Shown here: positions 24,388 through 36,722 of the stretch, in pieces
How positions within the stretch are numbered: the stretch's first letter is position 1
How the letters are laid out: each line of letters starts with the position of its first letter
Origin: Actinokineospora bangkokensis
Lineage (GTDB): Bacteria > Actinomycetota > Actinomycetes > Mycobacteriales > Pseudonocardiaceae
NCBI RefSeq assembly: GCF_001940455.1
Contig: NZ_MKQR01000018.1
Coordinates: forward strand, 158,439 to 222,438
Length of the DNA stretch: 64,000 bases
Direction of reading: 5' to 3'
The notes under the pieces: generated by a model
What the model saw: the letters and a program-made list of their open reading frames with translations, nothing else
What the model was told of the DNA's origin: nothing
Database searches by the model: none
Translations under genes and position numbers: made by a program

Positions 24388-27300
24388 CATCCGGCGTCCT
24401 TCCCCTCTCGGCGGGCCAGCGCGACATCTGGTTCGACCGGCTGCGCTCCGGTGGCGGCCGCGCCACCATGGGCGGCTACCTCGACATCACCGGTCCGGTC
24501 GACCCCGCGGCGCTGCTGCGAGCGGCACGGCTGCTGTTGGCGGAGGCCGAGTGCACCCGGGCCGTGGTCGTCGACCGCGGCGGCGAGGCGGCGCAACAGG
24601 TGGTGGACGCGCCTGCGCCCGTGGTGGTCGACCTGCGCGGGGCGGACGACCCGGCGGCCGCCTCGCTGGCCGTGCTCCGCACCGACCTCGCCGCCGCCTT
24701 CCCCGACGGGGCGCCGCCGGTGCGGGTGCGGCTGTGCCTGCTCGCCGACGACCGCGCCCACCTGGGCCTGTTCGTGGACCACCTGCTGTGCGACGGGTAC
24801 AGCCAGGTCATCCTGTGGCGCAGGCTGGCGGCGCTCTACACCGCGCTGACCACCGGGGAAGACCACACCACCGACGTGCTGCCCCCGCTGGCGGGCCTGC
24901 TGGCGGCCGAGACCGCGAACCTGGCCGAGGCGGCGGTCGAGCGCGACCGCGCCTTCTGGGTCGCGCGCGGCGCCGAACCGTTCGAGCCGGTGACGCTCTC
25001 CCGCGGTCGCAACGCGCCGACGGCGGAGTTCGCCCGCCATGGCGGCGTCCTGGAGCACTCTGACGCCCTGCGCGCAGCCGCTTGGCGCTACCGCGTCACC
25101 TGGCCCACCGTGGTGCTCGCCGCCGCGGCCGCCTACACCGCCCGGCTCACCGGGCGCTCCGACGGGGTGCTGTCGCTGCCGGTGTCGGCCAGGGTCGGGC
25201 GCACCATGCTGACGACCCCCGGCATGGTCAACAACTTCGTGCCGCTGCGGGTGCCCGCGCCCGCTGCCGCGACAGTGGCCGACCTGGTCCGCGCCACCGT
25301 CGACGAGCGCAAGGCGGTCACCCGCCACCAGCGGCTGCGGGCCAGCGGCATCCGCCGGGCGCTGGGCCTGCGCAGCGACGACCCACGCCCGTTCGGCCCG
25401 TTCGTGAACTTCCTGCCGCAGGACGGGGCGCTACGGCTGGGCCCGTGCGCGGCCGAGGTGCGCAGCCTCTCCACCGGACTGGTGGATGACTTCGAGTTCA
25501 CCGCCGCCGAGGGTGCCGGGTCGGACCTGGAGCTGTACGCGGTCGGGAACCTGGGCCTGCACACCGACGCCGAGGTCGCCGCGCACCGCACCCGCTTCGC
25601 CGATTTCCTGCACCGCCTGGCCACCGCCGGTCCCGGCACCCCGCTCGGGCGGATCGGGGTCGCGACCACCGCCGAGGCCGCGCCGCTGGTCGGTCCGCCC
25701 GGCGAGCCGCACGTCGGCATCACCGCGCGGGTCGCCGCGCACGCGGCCTCCACGCCGGACGCCACCGCCGTGCAGAGCGATCGCGGCAGCATCACCTACT
25801 CCCAGCTGGTGGCCCGCGCGGCGGCGGTGTCCACGCGGGTCCACGGGCCGGTGGCCGCTGTCCTGGCCGCGCGGGGGATCGACTGCGTGACCGCGGTGCT
25901 GGGCGTGCTGGGAGGTGGCGCCGCGTACCTGCCGCTGGACGTTCACAGTCCCTACACCCGCCTCGCGGCCCTGCTGGAGGACAGCGGCGCGGCGTCCATC
26001 GTCGCCGACCCCGCGCACGAGGGCTTGGCCCGCGACCTCGCGGGTGGGCGGCCGGTGGTCGTCGTGGGCGGCACGGCCGAGCCGCCGCCGGTGCGGCAGC
26101 CCGCGGGCGCACCGGCGTACGTGATCTACACGTCCGGTTCGACGGGCAGGCCCAAGGGCGCGGTCGTGCACCACGGCGGCATGGTCAACCACCTTTTGTC
26201 CAAAGTGGATGAACTGAGTCTTGGGCCAGCGGACGTGGTGGTGCACAACGCGCCGCTGACCTTCGACATCTCGGTGTGGCAGATGCTCGCGGCCCTTGTC
26301 GTCGGCGGCTGCGTGCGGGTCGTGGACCGGCACACGGGGGCCGACCCGGAGCGGTTGTTCGGCCTTCCAGGGGCGACTGTCCTGGAGGTCGTGCCGTCGC
26401 TGCTGCGCGCCGCGCTCGACGGCTGGGACGCAGGCGCGCCCACCCCGGCAGCGGTGCCGCGCGTGCTGCTGGCCACCGGGGAAGCGCTGCCTGGCGAGCT
26501 GGTGGACCGGTGGCTGGCGCGGTTCCCCGGGACACCCGTGGTGAACGCGTACGGCCCGACCGAGTGCTCCGACGACGTGGCGCACGCCGCCCTGGCGGAG
26601 CCGATCGGGGGCGGGCGGGCACCGATCGGGACACCGGTGCGCGGCACCCGGCTGCTGGTGCTGGGCGATGACCTGCGGCCGCTGCCACCCGGCGTGCCGG
26701 GAGAGCTGTACGTGGGTGGCCGAGGCGTCGGCCTCGGCTACCGGGGGGACACCCCGCGCACGGCCGCGACGTTCGTCGCGGACCCGTGGGGCGGGCCGGG
26801 TGAGCGGATGTACCGGACGGGGGATCGAGTGGTGCTGCGCGCGGACGGGCGGTTGGAGTTCCTGGAGCGGCGGGACGAGCAGGTGAAGGTCCGGGGGCAC
26901 CGGGTGGAGCCGGGGGAGGTCGAGGCCGTGCTCCGCGGCCTGCCCGAGGTCGCCGACGCGGCGGTGGCCGCGGTGCCCGCCGCCGACGGGCACCGGGTGC
27001 TCGTCGGCTGGCTGGTGCCCGCTCCCGGCACGGCGGTGGACACCACCCGGGTGCGCACCAGGCTCGCGGCGGCGCTGCCCGAGCACCTGGTGCCCTCGGT
27101 GCTGGTGGCGCTGTCCGCGCTGCCGCTCACGGCGCACGGCAAGGTCGACCGGGCCGCGCTACCCGCCCCCGACCTGGACCGGGCGGAGACCGATTCGGGA
27201 CAGGAGCAGGCCACCGGGGCGCGGACGGTGCTGGCCTCGGCCATGGCCGAGGTGCTCGGCGTGCGGTCGGTGGACCCGGGCGAGAACTTCTTCACCGCGG

Positions 27301-30300
27301 GCGGCGACAGCATCGGCGCGATCAACCTGGTCAACCGGGTCCGCTCGGCCGGTCTGGTCATCACCCCGCAGGACGTGTTCGAGCACCCGACCCCAGCGGC
27401 GCTGGCCGAGGTGGCGGTGGACGTCGCCCGGCCGGTGGCCGCGGAGGACGGGCTCGGCGCGCTGGTCCTGCCCCCAGCGGTGCAACAGCTGCGCGACGAC
27501 GTCGGCGGCCGCGCCGACCTGGTCCGGGACTACGCCCAGTACGCCGTGGTGGACCTGCCACCGGAGGCCGACGCCGCAGGCGTGCGCGCCGCGCTGCGGG
27601 CGCTGGTTGACCACCACGACGCCCTGCGCATGACGCTGTCCGTGCCGGTCCCCGGCCTGTGGGGCTTGGCGGTGCCCACCGCCGATGGCGCGCCGGTACC
27701 GCTCGTTGTGGTCGACGCCGAACCGACCGGCGCGGAGCTGGCCACCCGGCGCGCCGAGGCCGCCGCCGCGCTCTCACCCGAGGACGGCGCCCTCGTGCGC
27801 GCGGTGCTGTTCGAGCGCGCGCACGTGCTCCTGCTGGTGGTGCACCACTTCGCGGTGGACGGCGTCTCGTGGCGCGTGCTGCTGGCGGACCTGCGCGCGG
27901 CCTGGGAGGGCAGGGCGCTGGAGCCGGTGCCCACCTCGTTCCGGGGCTGGACGCGCGCGATCACCGAGGAAGCGGCCGGGGACCGGCGGCTCGCGGAACT
28001 GCCGCTGTGGCGGGCGGCGGAGGCGACCGGACCATCTTCGCTGGACCGCGAGCTGGACACCGGCGAGACGGCGGGCAGCCTGCGCGTCGAGCTGTCTCCG
28101 GAGGTCACCGGGGCGCTGCTGCACGGGGTGCCCGCGGCCGCGCACGCCGAGCCGGTCGAGGTGCTCGTCGCCGTGCTCGCCACCGCGCTCGGCGACGGTG
28201 GGCCGGTGACCATCGAGGTGGAAGGGCACGGCCGCGAACCGGTCGGGGACGCCGACCTGTCCCGCACCGCGGGGTGGTTCACCTCCGCCTTCCCGCTGCG
28301 CGTCGACCCCGGCCGCGGGGTCGGTGAGGCCGTGCACGCGGTCAAGGCCGCGCTGCGCGCGCTGCCCGACCGGGGCGCGGGTTACGGCAGGCTCCGCCAC
28401 CTCAACCCGCAGGCGGGGCGGGTGCTCACCGGGCGCGCGCCCAGCTTCGGCCACAACCACCTGGGCCGCTTCGACACCACCGGCGGCCCGTGGTCGCTGC
28501 GCGCGGACCGGATGGGCCTGCTCGCCAACCCCGCGCTGCCGCTGCGCCACGAGGTCGAGGTCGTCACCGCCGTGGTGGACCGGCCGGGCGGGCCGGTGCT
28601 GCTGGCCGAGTTCACCTGGGCGGGCAGGCTGCGCACCGACGCCGAGGCCGCGGTGCTGGCCGACCGGTGGCGCGCCGCGGCCGAGGAGCTGGGCGCGCGG
28701 GCCGCCGCGGGCGCCGTGCGCCGCGGGCCGGAGGACTTCCCGCTGGTGCGGGTCACCCAGTCCGAGGTGGATGCCCTGGAGGCGGTGCCGGGCGGATTGG
28801 CCGACCTGCTGCCGCTCACCCCGCTGCAGCGGGCGCTCGTGCTGCACGAGCAGGACACCTACACCGTGCAGATGGTCGTGGACCTGGCCGGGCCCCTCGA
28901 CGCGGATGCCCTGAGCGCCGCGGCACGGGCGCTCGTCGCCCGGCACACCGCCCTGCGCACGACCTTCCACCAGCGCGCCGACGCGGACCCGCTGCAGGTC
29001 GTGCACACGGCTCTCGAACCACCTTTCACCCTTCTCCGGGCGCGGGACGCGGAGGAGCTGGCCGCGCTCACCGAGGCCGACCGGACGGCGCCGTTCGGCG
29101 ACGGCCCACTGGTGCGCTTCACGCTCGTGCGCACCGGCGCCGACCAGGCCCGGCTGCTGTGGACCACGCACCACCTCGTCACCGACGGCTGGTCCAACGC
29201 GCTGCTCGCCGAGGAGCTGTTCACCCTCGCGGGCGGCGGGGAGGTGACCAGGCCCGCGGTCGGCCCGCGGGAGCACCTGGCCCACCTCGCCGGGTACGAC
29301 GCCGCGGCCGCGGCCGCGGCATGGCGCGCTGAGTTCGACGGCGTGGACGGCCCGACCGTCCTGGGCGCGCCCACGCGCGGCGCGGAGCTGCCCAAGAGCG
29401 AGGTCGTCGAGCTGGACCAGGGCCGCACCGCGGCCTTCACCGCGGCCGCGCGCTCGCGCGGGCTCACGCCGGGCAGCGCGCTGTCGGTGGCGTACGCGCT
29501 CGTGCTCGGTGCCCGCACCGGTCGCAGCGACGTCGTCTTCGGCGTCGTGACCGCGGGCAGGCCCGCTGACCTGCCCGGGGCGGACAGAGCTGTCGGGGCG
29601 TTCATGCACACCATGCCGGTGCGGGTGCGGCTCGCCCCGGACATGACCGCCGCGCGGCTGGCCGCCGAGGTGGTCCGCAGTCGGTCCAGGCTGGAGCCGC
29701 ACCAGCACGGGGGGCTCGCCGGGGTGCAGCACGCCACCGGGCAGGCCCAGCTGTTCAACACCGTGCTCAGCGTGCACAACTACCCGCTGGCCGACTTCCG
29801 CGCCGTCGACGGCCTGGTGCCCGGGGTGCGGGTCACCGGCGGAGCAGCCCGGGTCGCGGCCGAGTACCCGCTGGCCGTCGAGGCGGTGCCGGGCGAGCGG
29901 TTGCGGCTCTCGGTCCAGTACCGCCCGGACACCGTGACCACCGAGGCCGCGCGGGCAGTGCTCGACGCGCTCGTCGCCGTCGTCGACTGGTTCGCCGAGG
30001 ACGCCGACCGTCCGCTGCGCGACGCGCCCACGCTCGCCCCCGGCGAGCGGGCACTGGTGCTGGGCGGCGGGGACGCGCCACGGGAGCCCGACACCACCGT
30101 CGTCGAGCGGTTCCACGCGGCCGCGCTGGCCGCGCCCGAGGCCCCCGCGGTCCACGACGCCACCGGCGAGACCTCCTACGCCGTCCTCGCCGAGCGGGTC
30201 AACCGCACGGCGCGGATGCTGATCAGCCACGGCGTCGGCCCCGGCGACGCCGTGGCCGTCGCCCTGCCCCGCTCCCTCGACCAGGTCGTGGCCCTCCTCG

Positions 30301-33300
30301 GCGTGCTGACCGCAGGCGCGGCCTACGTCCCGGTGGACGTCGAGCACCTGTCCGACCGGGTCACCGCCGTGCTGGCCGAGGTCGAACCGGCCGCCGTGCT
30401 CACCCGCGACGGCCGGCCACCCGCAGACCTCAGCGCCCCCGACGGCACCCCGGTGCTCGGCCTGGGCGGCGCCGCGTTCTCGGGAGCACCGGTCACCGAC
30501 GCCGACCGCACCGCCCCGCTGACCGCCCGGCACGCCGCCTACCTGGTCCACACCTCCGGTTCCACCGGGACGCCCAAGGGCGTGGTCGTCGAGCACGGAG
30601 GTGTGGTCGCGATGGTGGAGAGCCTGGTCGAGCGCTTCGGCCTGACCACCGGCCCGCGGGTGCTCCAGTTCGCCTCGGTCGCCTTCGACGCCCACGCCTG
30701 GGAACTGGGCCTGGCCCTGCTCACCGGCGGCACCCTCGTGCTGACCGGCCCGGAGCACAGGCTGCCCGGCGACCCGCTGGCCGACCTGCTGGTGTCCGCC
30801 CGCGTCAGCCTGCTCTGCGTGCCGCCCGCCGTGGCGCTGGACCTGCCGCACCGCGACCTGCCCGCCGACACCGTGCTGGTCGTGGCGGGCGAGGCCTGCC
30901 CGGACGGCGTGCTCGACCGCTGGGCGCACCGGGTGCGGCTGCACAACGGCTACGGGCCCACCGAGTCCGTGGTCGCCGCCACCGTCGCGGGCCCGCTGAC
31001 CGGCACCGGCCGCCCGTCCATCGGCAGGCCCACCCGGGCGCACCGGGTGCGGCTGCTCGACGCGTGGCTGCGCCCGGTCCCGCCCGGCGCGCCCGGCGAG
31101 CTCTACGTCGCCGCCAACCTGGCCCGCGGGTACCTCGGCCGTCCCGGGCAGACCGCGGCGCGGTTCGTCGCCGACCCGTTCGGCCCGGCGGGGTCGCGGC
31201 TGTACCGCACCGGCGACCTGGCCAGGCAGCGCCCGAACGGCGAGCTGGACTTCCTCGGCCGGGTCGACGACCAGGTCCAGGTGCGCGGCTTCCGCGTCGA
31301 GCCGGGCGAGGTGGTCGCCGCGCTCACCCGCCACCCGGGCGTCGCCAGGGCGGCCGTCGTGCCGCGCGGCGTGGACGGGCAGCGGCGACTGGTGGCCTAC
31401 GTGGTGCCCGCAGGGACGTTCGACGCGGCCGAGCTGCGCGCGCACATGGTCACCGCGCTGCCGGAGCACATGGTGCCCGGAGCCTTCGTCGAGGTGGCGG
31501 ACCTGCCGCTCACCCCGCGGGGCAAGCTCGACGTCGCCGCGCTGCCCGACCCGGTGGCGGTGGTTGACGACCGCGGACGGGCACCCCGCGACGAGGTCGA
31601 GCGGATCCTGCTCGACCTGTACCGGGACGTGCTCGACCGGCCGGGGCTGGGCGTCGAGTCGGACTTCTTCGCCGAGGGCGGGCACTCGCTGCTGGTGACC
31701 AGGGTGATCGCCCGCGCCCGCGCGGCGCTGGGGGTCGACCTGCCCATCCGCGCCGTGTTCGAGCTGCGCACGGTCGAGGCACTGGCTGCGTGGATGGCCG
31801 AGGACGCGCGCGCGGAGAGGCCGGAGCTGGTGCGAGCGGACGTGCCGGACGACGCGGAGCACCCGCTGTCCTCGGCGCAGCGCCGGTCGTGGTTCCAGGC
31901 CAGGCTGCAGGACGGCGACCGCGCCACCTACACCGTCCCGGTGGCGGTGCGGCTGTCCGGGCGGGTCGACGAGCCCGCGCTCGACGCTGCCGTCCGCGAT
32001 GTCGCGCTGCGGCACCCGGTGCTGCGCACCGCCTTCCCGGAGGTCGACGGCGAGCCCAGCCAACGGGTCCTCGCGAGCACCGGGCACGCCGGGGTCGTCA
32101 CCGTCGACCTGGACCCGGCGCTGCTGCGCCAGACCCTGCTCGCCGAGGCCGCCACCGGCTTCGCCACCACCGAACCCGGCCTGCGCTCGCGGCTCTACCG
32201 GCTCGGGCAGGACGACGCCGTGCTGCTGCTGCTGTTCCACCACATCGGCTTCGACGGCGGTTCGCTCGAACCGCTCATGCGCGACCTGGGCACCGCCTAC
32301 CGCGCCCGCGTCGCCGGGACCGCCCCGCGGTGGAGGCCGCTGCCCGTCCGGTACTCCGACTACGCCCGGTGGCAGCGGGAACTCCTGGGCACCGACGACC
32401 GGCCCACCACCACCGCCGCCGATCAGGTGGCGCACTGGCGGGCGGCGCTGGCCGGGCTGCCCGAGGAGCTGCCCCTGCCGACCGACTTCCCCCGTCCCGC
32501 CACCGGGTCCGACGCGGGCGGTGAGATCGAGTTCACCGTGGACTGCGGCCTGCTGGCGGGCGTCCGGCGGTTGGCGGCCGAAACCGCCACCACCCCGTTC
32601 ATGGTGCTGCAGGCGGCGGTGGCGGCCCTGCTGACCCGGCTGGGCGCGGGCACCGACATCCCGCTCGGCACCCCGGTCGCCGGGCGGAGCGAGGCCGCGC
32701 TGGACGACCTGATCGGGTTCTTCGTCAACACCGTGGTGCTGCGCGTGGACACCGCGGGCGACCCGACCTTCCGCGAGCTGCTGGCCAGGGTGCGGGCGGT
32801 CGACCTCGCCGCGTACGCCAACCAGGACGTGCCGTTCGAGCAGGTCGTCGACGAGCTGAGGCCAGAGCGGTCACTGTCGCGGCACCCGCTGTTCCAGGTG
32901 CTGGTCGCCCTGCAGCAGGGTGCTCCAGCCGTCGCGCTGCCGGGGTTGGTGGCGCGCGTCGAGCGGGTGCCCACGGCCGCGGCGAAGTTCGACCTGACCG
33001 TCGAGTTCGCCGAGCACGGTGACGGCCTCGGCGGCCTGCTGACCTTCCGCCGCGACCTGTTCACCGAGCGGACCGCGGCCGCGATCACCGACCGGATCGT
33101 GCGGGTCCTGCGCGCGGTGACCGCCGCGCCCGACACCCGCGTCAGCGCGGTGGACCTGCTCGGCGCGGAGGAGCGCGAGCAGGTCCTGGTGCGGTGGAAC
33201 GCCACCCGCCGCGAGGTCCCGCCGATCGGGCTGCCCCGGCTGCTCGCCGAGCAGGCGGCCCGCACGCCGGACCGCCCCGCCGTCGTCGACGGCGAGCGGG

Positions 33301-35867
33301 TGCTCGACTTCCGCGAGCTGGACGAGGCGTCCGCGCGGTTGGCCGTCGAGCTCGTCGCCAGGGGCGCTGGGCCGGAGCGGGTCATCGCGCTCGCACTGCC
33401 GCGCGCGGCGACAGCCGTTGTGTCGGTGCTCGCCGTCCTGCGCACCGGAGCGGCCTACCTGCCTGTGGAGCCGACCCACCCGGTGGCGCGCCTGCGGGGC
33501 ATGGTCGAGCGCGCCGGCGCCGGGATCCTGCTCACGACCGCGGAGTTCGCGGCAGCCCTGCGCGGGTGCGCCGCTGACATCGCCGACGTCGTCGTGCTCG
33601 ACGACCCCGCCACCGCCGCCGCGATCTCCGCGCACGACCCGGCGGCGGGCGCCCCGGTCGAGCCGGACCAGGACTCCGCGGCGTACGTGATCTTCACGTC
33701 GGGGTCGACCGGGCAGCCCAAGGGCGTGGTGGTCCCGCACCGGGCGGTGCGCAACTACCTGGCCTGGGTGCTGGCCGAGCTGCCCGCCTCGGGCCGGGGG
33801 GCGCTGGTCATCTCGCCGCTGTCGTTCGACCTGACCGTCACCGGGCTCTACGCGCCGCTGCTGGCGGGCGGGCCGGTGCACCTGGTCGACCCGACGGGCC
33901 CGGTCCCGGCAGACCCGGTGGCCGCCCGCGACGGGGTGGCGTTCCTCAAGGCCACCCCGAGCCACCTGGCGCTGCTCGACGCGCTGCCCGCGCCGCTGGT
34001 GCCCACCGCGGAGCTGTGCCTGGGCGGCGAGCCACTGCCCGGTCGCGAGCTGCGCGGCTGGCGCGACCGGCACCCCGGCGGCCGGGTCGTCAACGAGTAC
34101 GGCCCGACCGAGACCACGGTGGGCTGCACCGTGTTCGCCGTCGAGCCGGGCGAGCGGGTGCCCGACGGCGTGCTGCCGCTGGGCAGGCCGATCTGGAACA
34201 CCAGGACCTACGTGCTCGACGAGCGGCTGGCGCCCGCACCGGTCGGGGTCGTCGGCGAGCTGTACGTGGCGGGCGAGGGACTGGCGCGCGGCTACGCGGG
34301 CAGGCCGGACCTGACCGCCGAGCGGTTCGTCGCCGACCCGTTCGGCCCGCCGGGGTCCCGGATGTACCGCACCGGCGACCTCGCCCGCTGGGACGCCTCG
34401 GGCGACTTGGTCTTCGGCGGCCGTCGCGACCACCAGGTGAAGCTGCGCGGGTTCCGCGTCGAGACGGGGGAAGTCGAGGCCGTGCTGGCGGCGCACCCGG
34501 ACGTGGTGCGCGCCGCCGTCGTGGTCCGCGACGACCGGACGGGCGACCCGGCGCTGGTCGCCTACGTGGTGCCGCGCGGCGGCGTCGCAGTTCAGGCGTT
34601 GGTTGACCACGCCCGCTCGCTGCTGCCGGATTACCTGGTGCCGTCGTCCTTCACGCTGCTCGACGAACTGCCCCTGACGGGCAACGGCAAGCTCGACCGC
34701 GGTGCCCTACCCGCCCCCGAGGCGGTTCCCACCGCGCCACCGGGCGGTCGCGCACCGCGCACCCGCGAGGAGGAGGTGCTCGTCGGGATCGTCCGCGAGG
34801 TGCTGGCCGTCCCCGCGGTTGGCGTCACCGACAACGTCTTCGACGCCGGCCTCGACAGCATCCGCACGATCAAGGTGGTCGCCAGGGCGCGCAAGGCCGG
34901 GGTGGCGCTGGAGGTCGCGGACGTCTTCGCCCACCAGTCGGTCGCGGAGATGGCGGCAGTGCTGGCCGAGCGGGCCAGGGTCGAGCGCGCGGCCGCGGCC
35001 CCGGTCGCGCCCGCGGCCAGGGTCGCCAGGGTGTTCGACCGGCTCGGGGACCTGGACCCGTTCGCCACGGTGCTGCGGCTGCGTGCGGGCGGCGACCTGC
35101 CCCCGGTGTTCTGCCTGCCCAGCGGGGTCGGGTTCAGCCTGCCCTACGTCGGGCTCGCCGAGCACCTCGACCCGGCGCACCCGATCTACGGCATCCAGGC
35201 GCCCAGCGTCACCGAGCTGGCACCCCGGCCGGGCACCGTGGAGGCGTTGGCCGACGAGTACGTCGAGCTGATCAGGCGGGTCCGCAGCCGAGGGCCGTAC
35301 CACCTCGTCGGCTGGTCGTTCGGCGGCGTCCTCGCCCACCGCGCGGCCGTGCGGCTGCGGGAGCTGGGCGAGCAGGTGGGCCTGCTGGCCAACCTCGACG
35401 CCTACCCGGGAGTGGCGGACAAGGCCGCGGCGGGCGGGAGCGGGCAGGGCGTGCCGGAGCAGGAGCTGCTGGCCTGGCTGGCCCGCACGACCGGCGGCGC
35501 CCGGTTGGCCCCCGGCGCGACACCGGCGGACGTGCTGGCCGAGCTGAAGCGCGCGGGCAGCCCGATGGCCGCCTTGGGCGAGCGGCGGTTGGCCGCGGTG
35601 GTCGAGCAGATGCACGCCAACCAGCGCCTCCTCGCCGGCTACCTGCCGCAGCGCTACGACGGTGAGATGCTCCTCGTCACCGCGACCGCGGGCCTGTCGG
35701 AGGCGGAGGTCCAGGCGCGCACAGCCCGCTGGGTCCCGCACACCGCGGGCCTCGACGTGCACCGCGTGCCGTGCGCGCACGACGACATGATGGAACCGGC
35801 ACCGCTGGCGGTGGCGGGCGCGGCGATCGCGGCGCGCCTGGCCGCCTGGCACGGGACCGCGCGGTGA
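24384..35867 (+). CDS. Trimodular NRPS: C-A-PCP-E / C-A-PCP / C-A-PCP-TE
   Basis: A 3827-residue synthetase starting at ATG 24384 in a 4-base overlap. Domains: C1 (residues ~1-440, DHLLCDG with catalytic His132), A1 (~445-930), PCP1 (Ser976, GGDSI), E (~1026-1450, HHFAVDG, EGHGREP, GWFTSAF), C2 (~1471-1900, HHLVTDG), A2 (~1906-2380), PCP2 (Ser2435), C3 (~2490-2940, HHIGFDG), A3 (~2950-3450), PCP3 (Ser3492), TE (~3560-3827, Ser3645 in GWSFGG, His3799). A full C domain ahead of module 1 implies acyl initiation, presumably by the polyenoyl-ACP. Hand-read ten-residue specificity codes: A1 DIWELTADDK (acidic pocket, perhaps a basic side chain), A2 DAWCVAGVAK (hydrophobic/aromatic), A3 DLTKCGEVGK (Asn-like). 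E makes residue 1 D. Product: N-acyl tripeptide, linear or cyclised by TE. Confidence 0.95.
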   Translation: MTSGVLPLSAGQRDIWFDRLRSGGGRATMGGYLDITGPVDPAALLRAARLLLAEAECTRAVVVDRGGEAAQQVVDAPAPVVVDLRGADDPAAASLAVLRTDLAAAFPDGAPPVRVRLCLLADDRAHLGLFVDHLLCDGYSQVILWRRLAALYTALTTGEDHTTDVLPPLAGLLAAETANLAEAAVERDRAFWVARGAEPFEPVTLSRGRNAPTAEFARHGGVLEHSDALRAAAWRYRVTWPTVVLAAAAAYTARLTGRSDGVLSLPVSARVGRTMLTTPGMVNNFVPLRVPAPAAATVADLVRATVDERKAVTRHQRLRASGIRRALGLRSDDPRPFGPFVNFLPQDGALRLGPCAAEVRSLSTGLVDDFEFTAAEGAGSDLELYAVGNLGLHTDAEVAAHRTRFADFLHRLATAGPGTPLGRIGVATTAEAAPLVGPPGEPHVGITARVAAHAASTPDATAVQSDRGSITYSQLVARAAAVSTRVHGPVAAVLAARGIDCVTAVLGVLGGGAAYLPLDVHSPYTRLAALLEDSGAASIVADPAHEGLARDLAGGRPVVVVGGTAEPPPVRQPAGAPAYVIYTSGSTGRPKGAVVHHGGMVNHLLSKVDELSLGPADVVVHNAPLTFDISVWQMLAALVVGGCVRVVDRHTGADPERLFGLPGATVLEVVPSLLRAALDGWDAGAPTPAAVPRVLLATGEALPGELVDRWLARFPGTPVVNAYGPTECSDDVAHAALAEPIGGGRAPIGTPVRGTRLLVLGDDLRPLPPGVPGELYVGGRGVGLGYRGDTPRTAATFVADPWGGPGERMYRTGDRVVLRADGRLEFLERRDEQVKVRGHRVEPGEVEAVLRGLPEVADAAVAAVPAADGHRVLVGWLVPAPGTAVDTTRVRTRLAAALPEHLVPSVLVALSALPLTAHGKVDRAALPAPDLDRAETDSGQEQATGARTVLASAMAEVLGVRSVDPGENFFTAGGDSIGAINLVNRVRSAGLVITPQDVFEHPTPAALAEVAVDVARPVAAEDGLGALVLPPAVQQLRDDVGGRADLVRDYAQYAVVDLPPEADAAGVRAALRALVDHHDALRMTLSVPVPGLWGLAVPTADGAPVPLVVVDAEPTGAELATRRAEAAAALSPEDGALVRAVLFERAHVLLLVVHHFAVDGVSWRVLLADLRAAWEGRALEPVPTSFRGWTRAITEEAAGDRRLAELPLWRAAEATGPSSLDRELDTGETAGSLRVELSPEVTGALLHGVPAAAHAEPVEVLVAVLATALGDGGPVTIEVEGHGREPVGDADLSRTAGWFTSAFPLRVDPGRGVGEAVHAVKAALRALPDRGAGYGRLRHLNPQAGRVLTGRAPSFGHNHLGRFDTTGGPWSLRADRMGLLANPALPLRHEVEVVTAVVDRPGGPVLLAEFTWAGRLRTDAEAAVLADRWRAAAEELGARAAAGAVRRGPEDFPLVRVTQSEVDALEAVPGGLADLLPLTPLQRALVLHEQDTYTVQMVVDLAGPLDADALSAAARALVARHTALRTTFHQRADADPLQVVHTALEPPFTLLRARDAEELAALTEADRTAPFGDGPLVRFTLVRTGADQARLLWTTHHLVTDGWSNALLAEELFTLAGGGEVTRPAVGPREHLAHLAGYDAAAAAAAWRAEFDGVDGPTVLGAPTRGAELPKSEVVELDQGRTAAFTAAARSRGLTPGSALSVAYALVLGARTGRSDVVFGVVTAGRPADLPGADRAVGAFMHTMPVRVRLAPDMTAARLAAEVVRSRSRLEPHQHGGLAGVQHATGQAQLFNTVLSVHNYPLADFRAVDGLVPGVRVTGGAARVAAEYPLAVEAVPGERLRLSVQYRPDTVTTEAARAVLDALVAVVDWFAEDADRPLRDAPTLAPGERALVLGGGDAPREPDTTVVERFHAAALAAPEAPAVHDATGETSYAVLAERVNRTARMLISHGVGPGDAVAVALPRSLDQVVALLGVLTAGAAYVPVDVEHLSDRVTAVLAEVEPAAVLTRDGRPPADLSAPDGTPVLGLGGAAFSGAPVTDADRTAPLTARHAAYLVHTSGSTGTPKGVVVEHGGVVAMVESLVERFGLTTGPRVLQFASVAFDAHAWELGLALLTGGTLVLTGPEHRLPGDPLADLLVSARVSLLCVPPAVALDLPHRDLPADTVLVVAGEACPDGVLDRWAHRVRLHNGYGPTESVVAATVAGPLTGTGRPSIGRPTRAHRVRLLDAWLRPVPPGAPGELYVAANLARGYLGRPGQTAARFVADPFGPAGSRLYRTGDLARQRPNGELDFLGRVDDQVQVRGFRVEPGEVVAALTRHPGVARAAVVPRGVDGQRRLVAYVVPAGTFDAAELRAHMVTALPEHMVPGAFVEVADLPLTPRGKLDVAALPDPVAVVDDRGRAPRDEVERILLDLYRDVLDRPGLGVESDFFAEGGHSLLVTRVIARARAALGVDLPIRAVFELRTVEALAAWMAEDARAERPELVRADVPDDAEHPLSSAQRRSWFQARLQDGDRATYTVPVAVRLSGRVDEPALDAAVRDVALRHPVLRTAFPEVDGEPSQRVLASTGHAGVVTVDLDPALLRQTLLAEAATGFATTEPGLRSRLYRLGQDDAVLLLLFHHIGFDGGSLEPLMRDLGTAYRARVAGTAPRWRPLPVRYSDYARWQRELLGTDDRPTTTAADQVAHWRAALAGLPEELPLPTDFPRPATGSDAGGEIEFTVDCGLLAGVRRLAAETATTPFMVLQAAVAALLTRLGAGTDIPLGTPVAGRSEAALDDLIGFFVNTVVLRVDTAGDPTFRELLARVRAVDLAAYANQDVPFEQVVDELRPERSLSRHPLFQVLVALQQGAPAVALPGLVARVERVPTAAAKFDLTVEFAEHGDGLGGLLTFRRDLFTERTAAAITDRIVRVLRAVTAAPDTRVSAVDLLGAEEREQVLVRWNATRREVPPIGLPRLLAEQAARTPDRPAVVDGERVLDFRELDEASARLAVELVARGAGPERVIALALPRAATAVVSVLAVLRTGAAYLPVEPTHPVARLRGMVERAGAGILLTTAEFAAALRGCAADIADVVVLDDPATAAAISAHDPAAGAPVEPDQDSAAYVIFTSGSTGQPKGVVVPHRAVRNYLAWVLAELPASGRGALVISPLSFDLTVTGLYAPLLAGGPVHLVDPTGPVPADPVAARDGVAFLKATPSHLALLDALPAPLVPTAELCLGGEPLPGRELRGWRDRHPGGRVVNEYGPTETTVGCTVFAVEPGERVPDGVLPLGRPIWNTRTYVLDERLAPAPVGVVGELYVAGEGLARGYAGRPDLTAERFVADPFGPPGSRMYRTGDLARWDASGDLVFGGRRDHQVKLRGFRVETGEVEAVLAAHPDVVRAAVVVRDDRTGDPALVAYVVPRGGVAVQALVDHARSLLPDYLVPSSFTLLDELPLTGNGKLDRGALPAPEAVPTAPPGGRAPRTREEEVLVGIVREVLAVPAVGVTDNVFDAGLDSIRTIKVVARARKAGVALEVADVFAHQSVAEMAAVLAERARVERAAAAPVAPAARVARVFDRLGDLDPFATVLRLRAGGDLPPVFCLPSGVGFSLPYVGLAEHLDPAHPIYGIQAPSVTELAPRPGTVEALADEYVELIRRVRSRGPYHLVGWSFGGVLAHRAAVRLRELGEQVGLLANLDAYPGVADKAAAGGSGQGVPEQELLAWLARTTGGARLAPGATPADVLAELKRAGSPMAALGERRLAAVVEQMHANQRLLAGYLPQRYDGEMLLVTATAGLSEAEVQARTARWVPHTAGLDVHRVPCAHDDMMEPAPLAVAGAAIAARLAAWHGTAR

Positions 35868-36712
35868 CCGCCCACCCCCGCACCGCCGCGGCCGACCCGG
35901 GACCCGCGGTCGGCCAGCCCCCGGTCCCCGCGACGTCGGCTCGCCGGACCGTGGTGGAGGCGTTGGTCTTCGCCGGGCGGCGGTTGCGGCACCTGCGGCG
36001 CAACCCGGCCAGGGTCCTCGGGGTCGCGCTCAACCCGGTGCTGTTCCTGGTCGTCTTCGGCCACCTGCTCACCGCCGCGATGGTCGTGCCGGGCGCCGGG
36101 TCGTACGCGGAGTACCTGTTCGCGGGCGCGGCGGTGCAGGTCGGGCTGGCCTGCGTGGGGTCAGCGGCCGGGGCCGTCGCCACGGACCTGCGCGGCGGGC
36201 TCGTCGACCGGTTCCGCTCGCTGCCGGTGGCCAGGCCCGCGGTCCTGCTCGGGCAGGTGCTCGCCGACACCGCGGCCGCCTGCGGTGCGCTGGCTGTGGT
36301 CGCGGCGGTCGGGCTGCTGGTCGGGTGGCGCGCCCGCACCGGTCCGGTCGAGGTGCTGGCCGGGTTCGGGGTGGCGCTGCTGTTCGCCTTCGCGATGGCG
36401 TGGGTGGGCGTGCTCATCGGGCTCGCGGTGGGTGACCCGGAGTCCGTCGGCGTGCTGACCCCGGTGCTGGTCGTCGTCCTCCCGCTGCTGTCCAACGCCT
36501 TCCTGGCACCGCAGGGCCTGCCGGCGTGGCTGCGGCCCGTGGCCGAGTGGAACCCGCTGACGGCGGTGGTCTCCGCGTGCCGGGTGCTGTGGGGCAACGC
36601 CCCGCCGACCGCGGGCACCCCGGTCGTGACCGCAGTGGGCGCGCTCGCCGTGGTGGTCGCCTGCGCGGCCGCGCTCTGCCTGCGCCGCTACCAGGCGCCC
36701 GCCACCCGATGA
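35864..36712 (+). CDS. ABC-2-type exporter permease (DrrB-like)
   Basis: GTG 35864 overlaps the NRPS stop; 282 residues. After a ~35-residue cytoplasmic leader there are six hydrophobic segments in the ABC-2 arrangement, with the family-typical loops [42 protein letters not shown] and a final [16 protein letters not shown]. DrrB-like permeases pair with a separate ATPase; here that is the product of 38957-39976, with P450, FkbM and MbtH genes inserted between. Likely exporter of, and resistance to, the peptide product. Confidence 0.88.
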   Translation: MTAHPRTAAADPGPAVGQPPVPATSARRTVVEALVFAGRRLRHLRRNPARVLGVALNPVLFLVVFGHLLTAAMVVPGAGSYAEYLFAGAAVQVGLACVGSAAGAVATDLRGGLVDRFRSLPVARPAVLLGQVLADTAAACGALAVVAAVGLLVGWRARTGPVEVLAGFGVALLFAFAMAWVGVLIGLAVGDPESVGVLTPVLVVVLPLLSNAFLAPQGLPAWLRPVAEWNPLTAVVSACRVLWGNAPPTAGTPVVTAVGALAVVVACAAALCLRRYQAPATR

Positions 36713-36722
36713 GAGGACTGCG

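Noticed and set aside
27774-32435. Open frame of 1553 codons on the minus strand inside the NRPS gene
   Set aside because: It is antisense to intact condensation and adenylation domains, has Arg/Gly/His/Gln-skewed composition and no family motif; GC-rich codon bias opens such shadow frames.
35864-36712. Possibility that the ABC permease belongs to the FtsX-type module
   Set aside because: Its six-helix ABC-2 layout and position next to the DrrA-like ATPase gene fit a separate DrrAB-like exporter.
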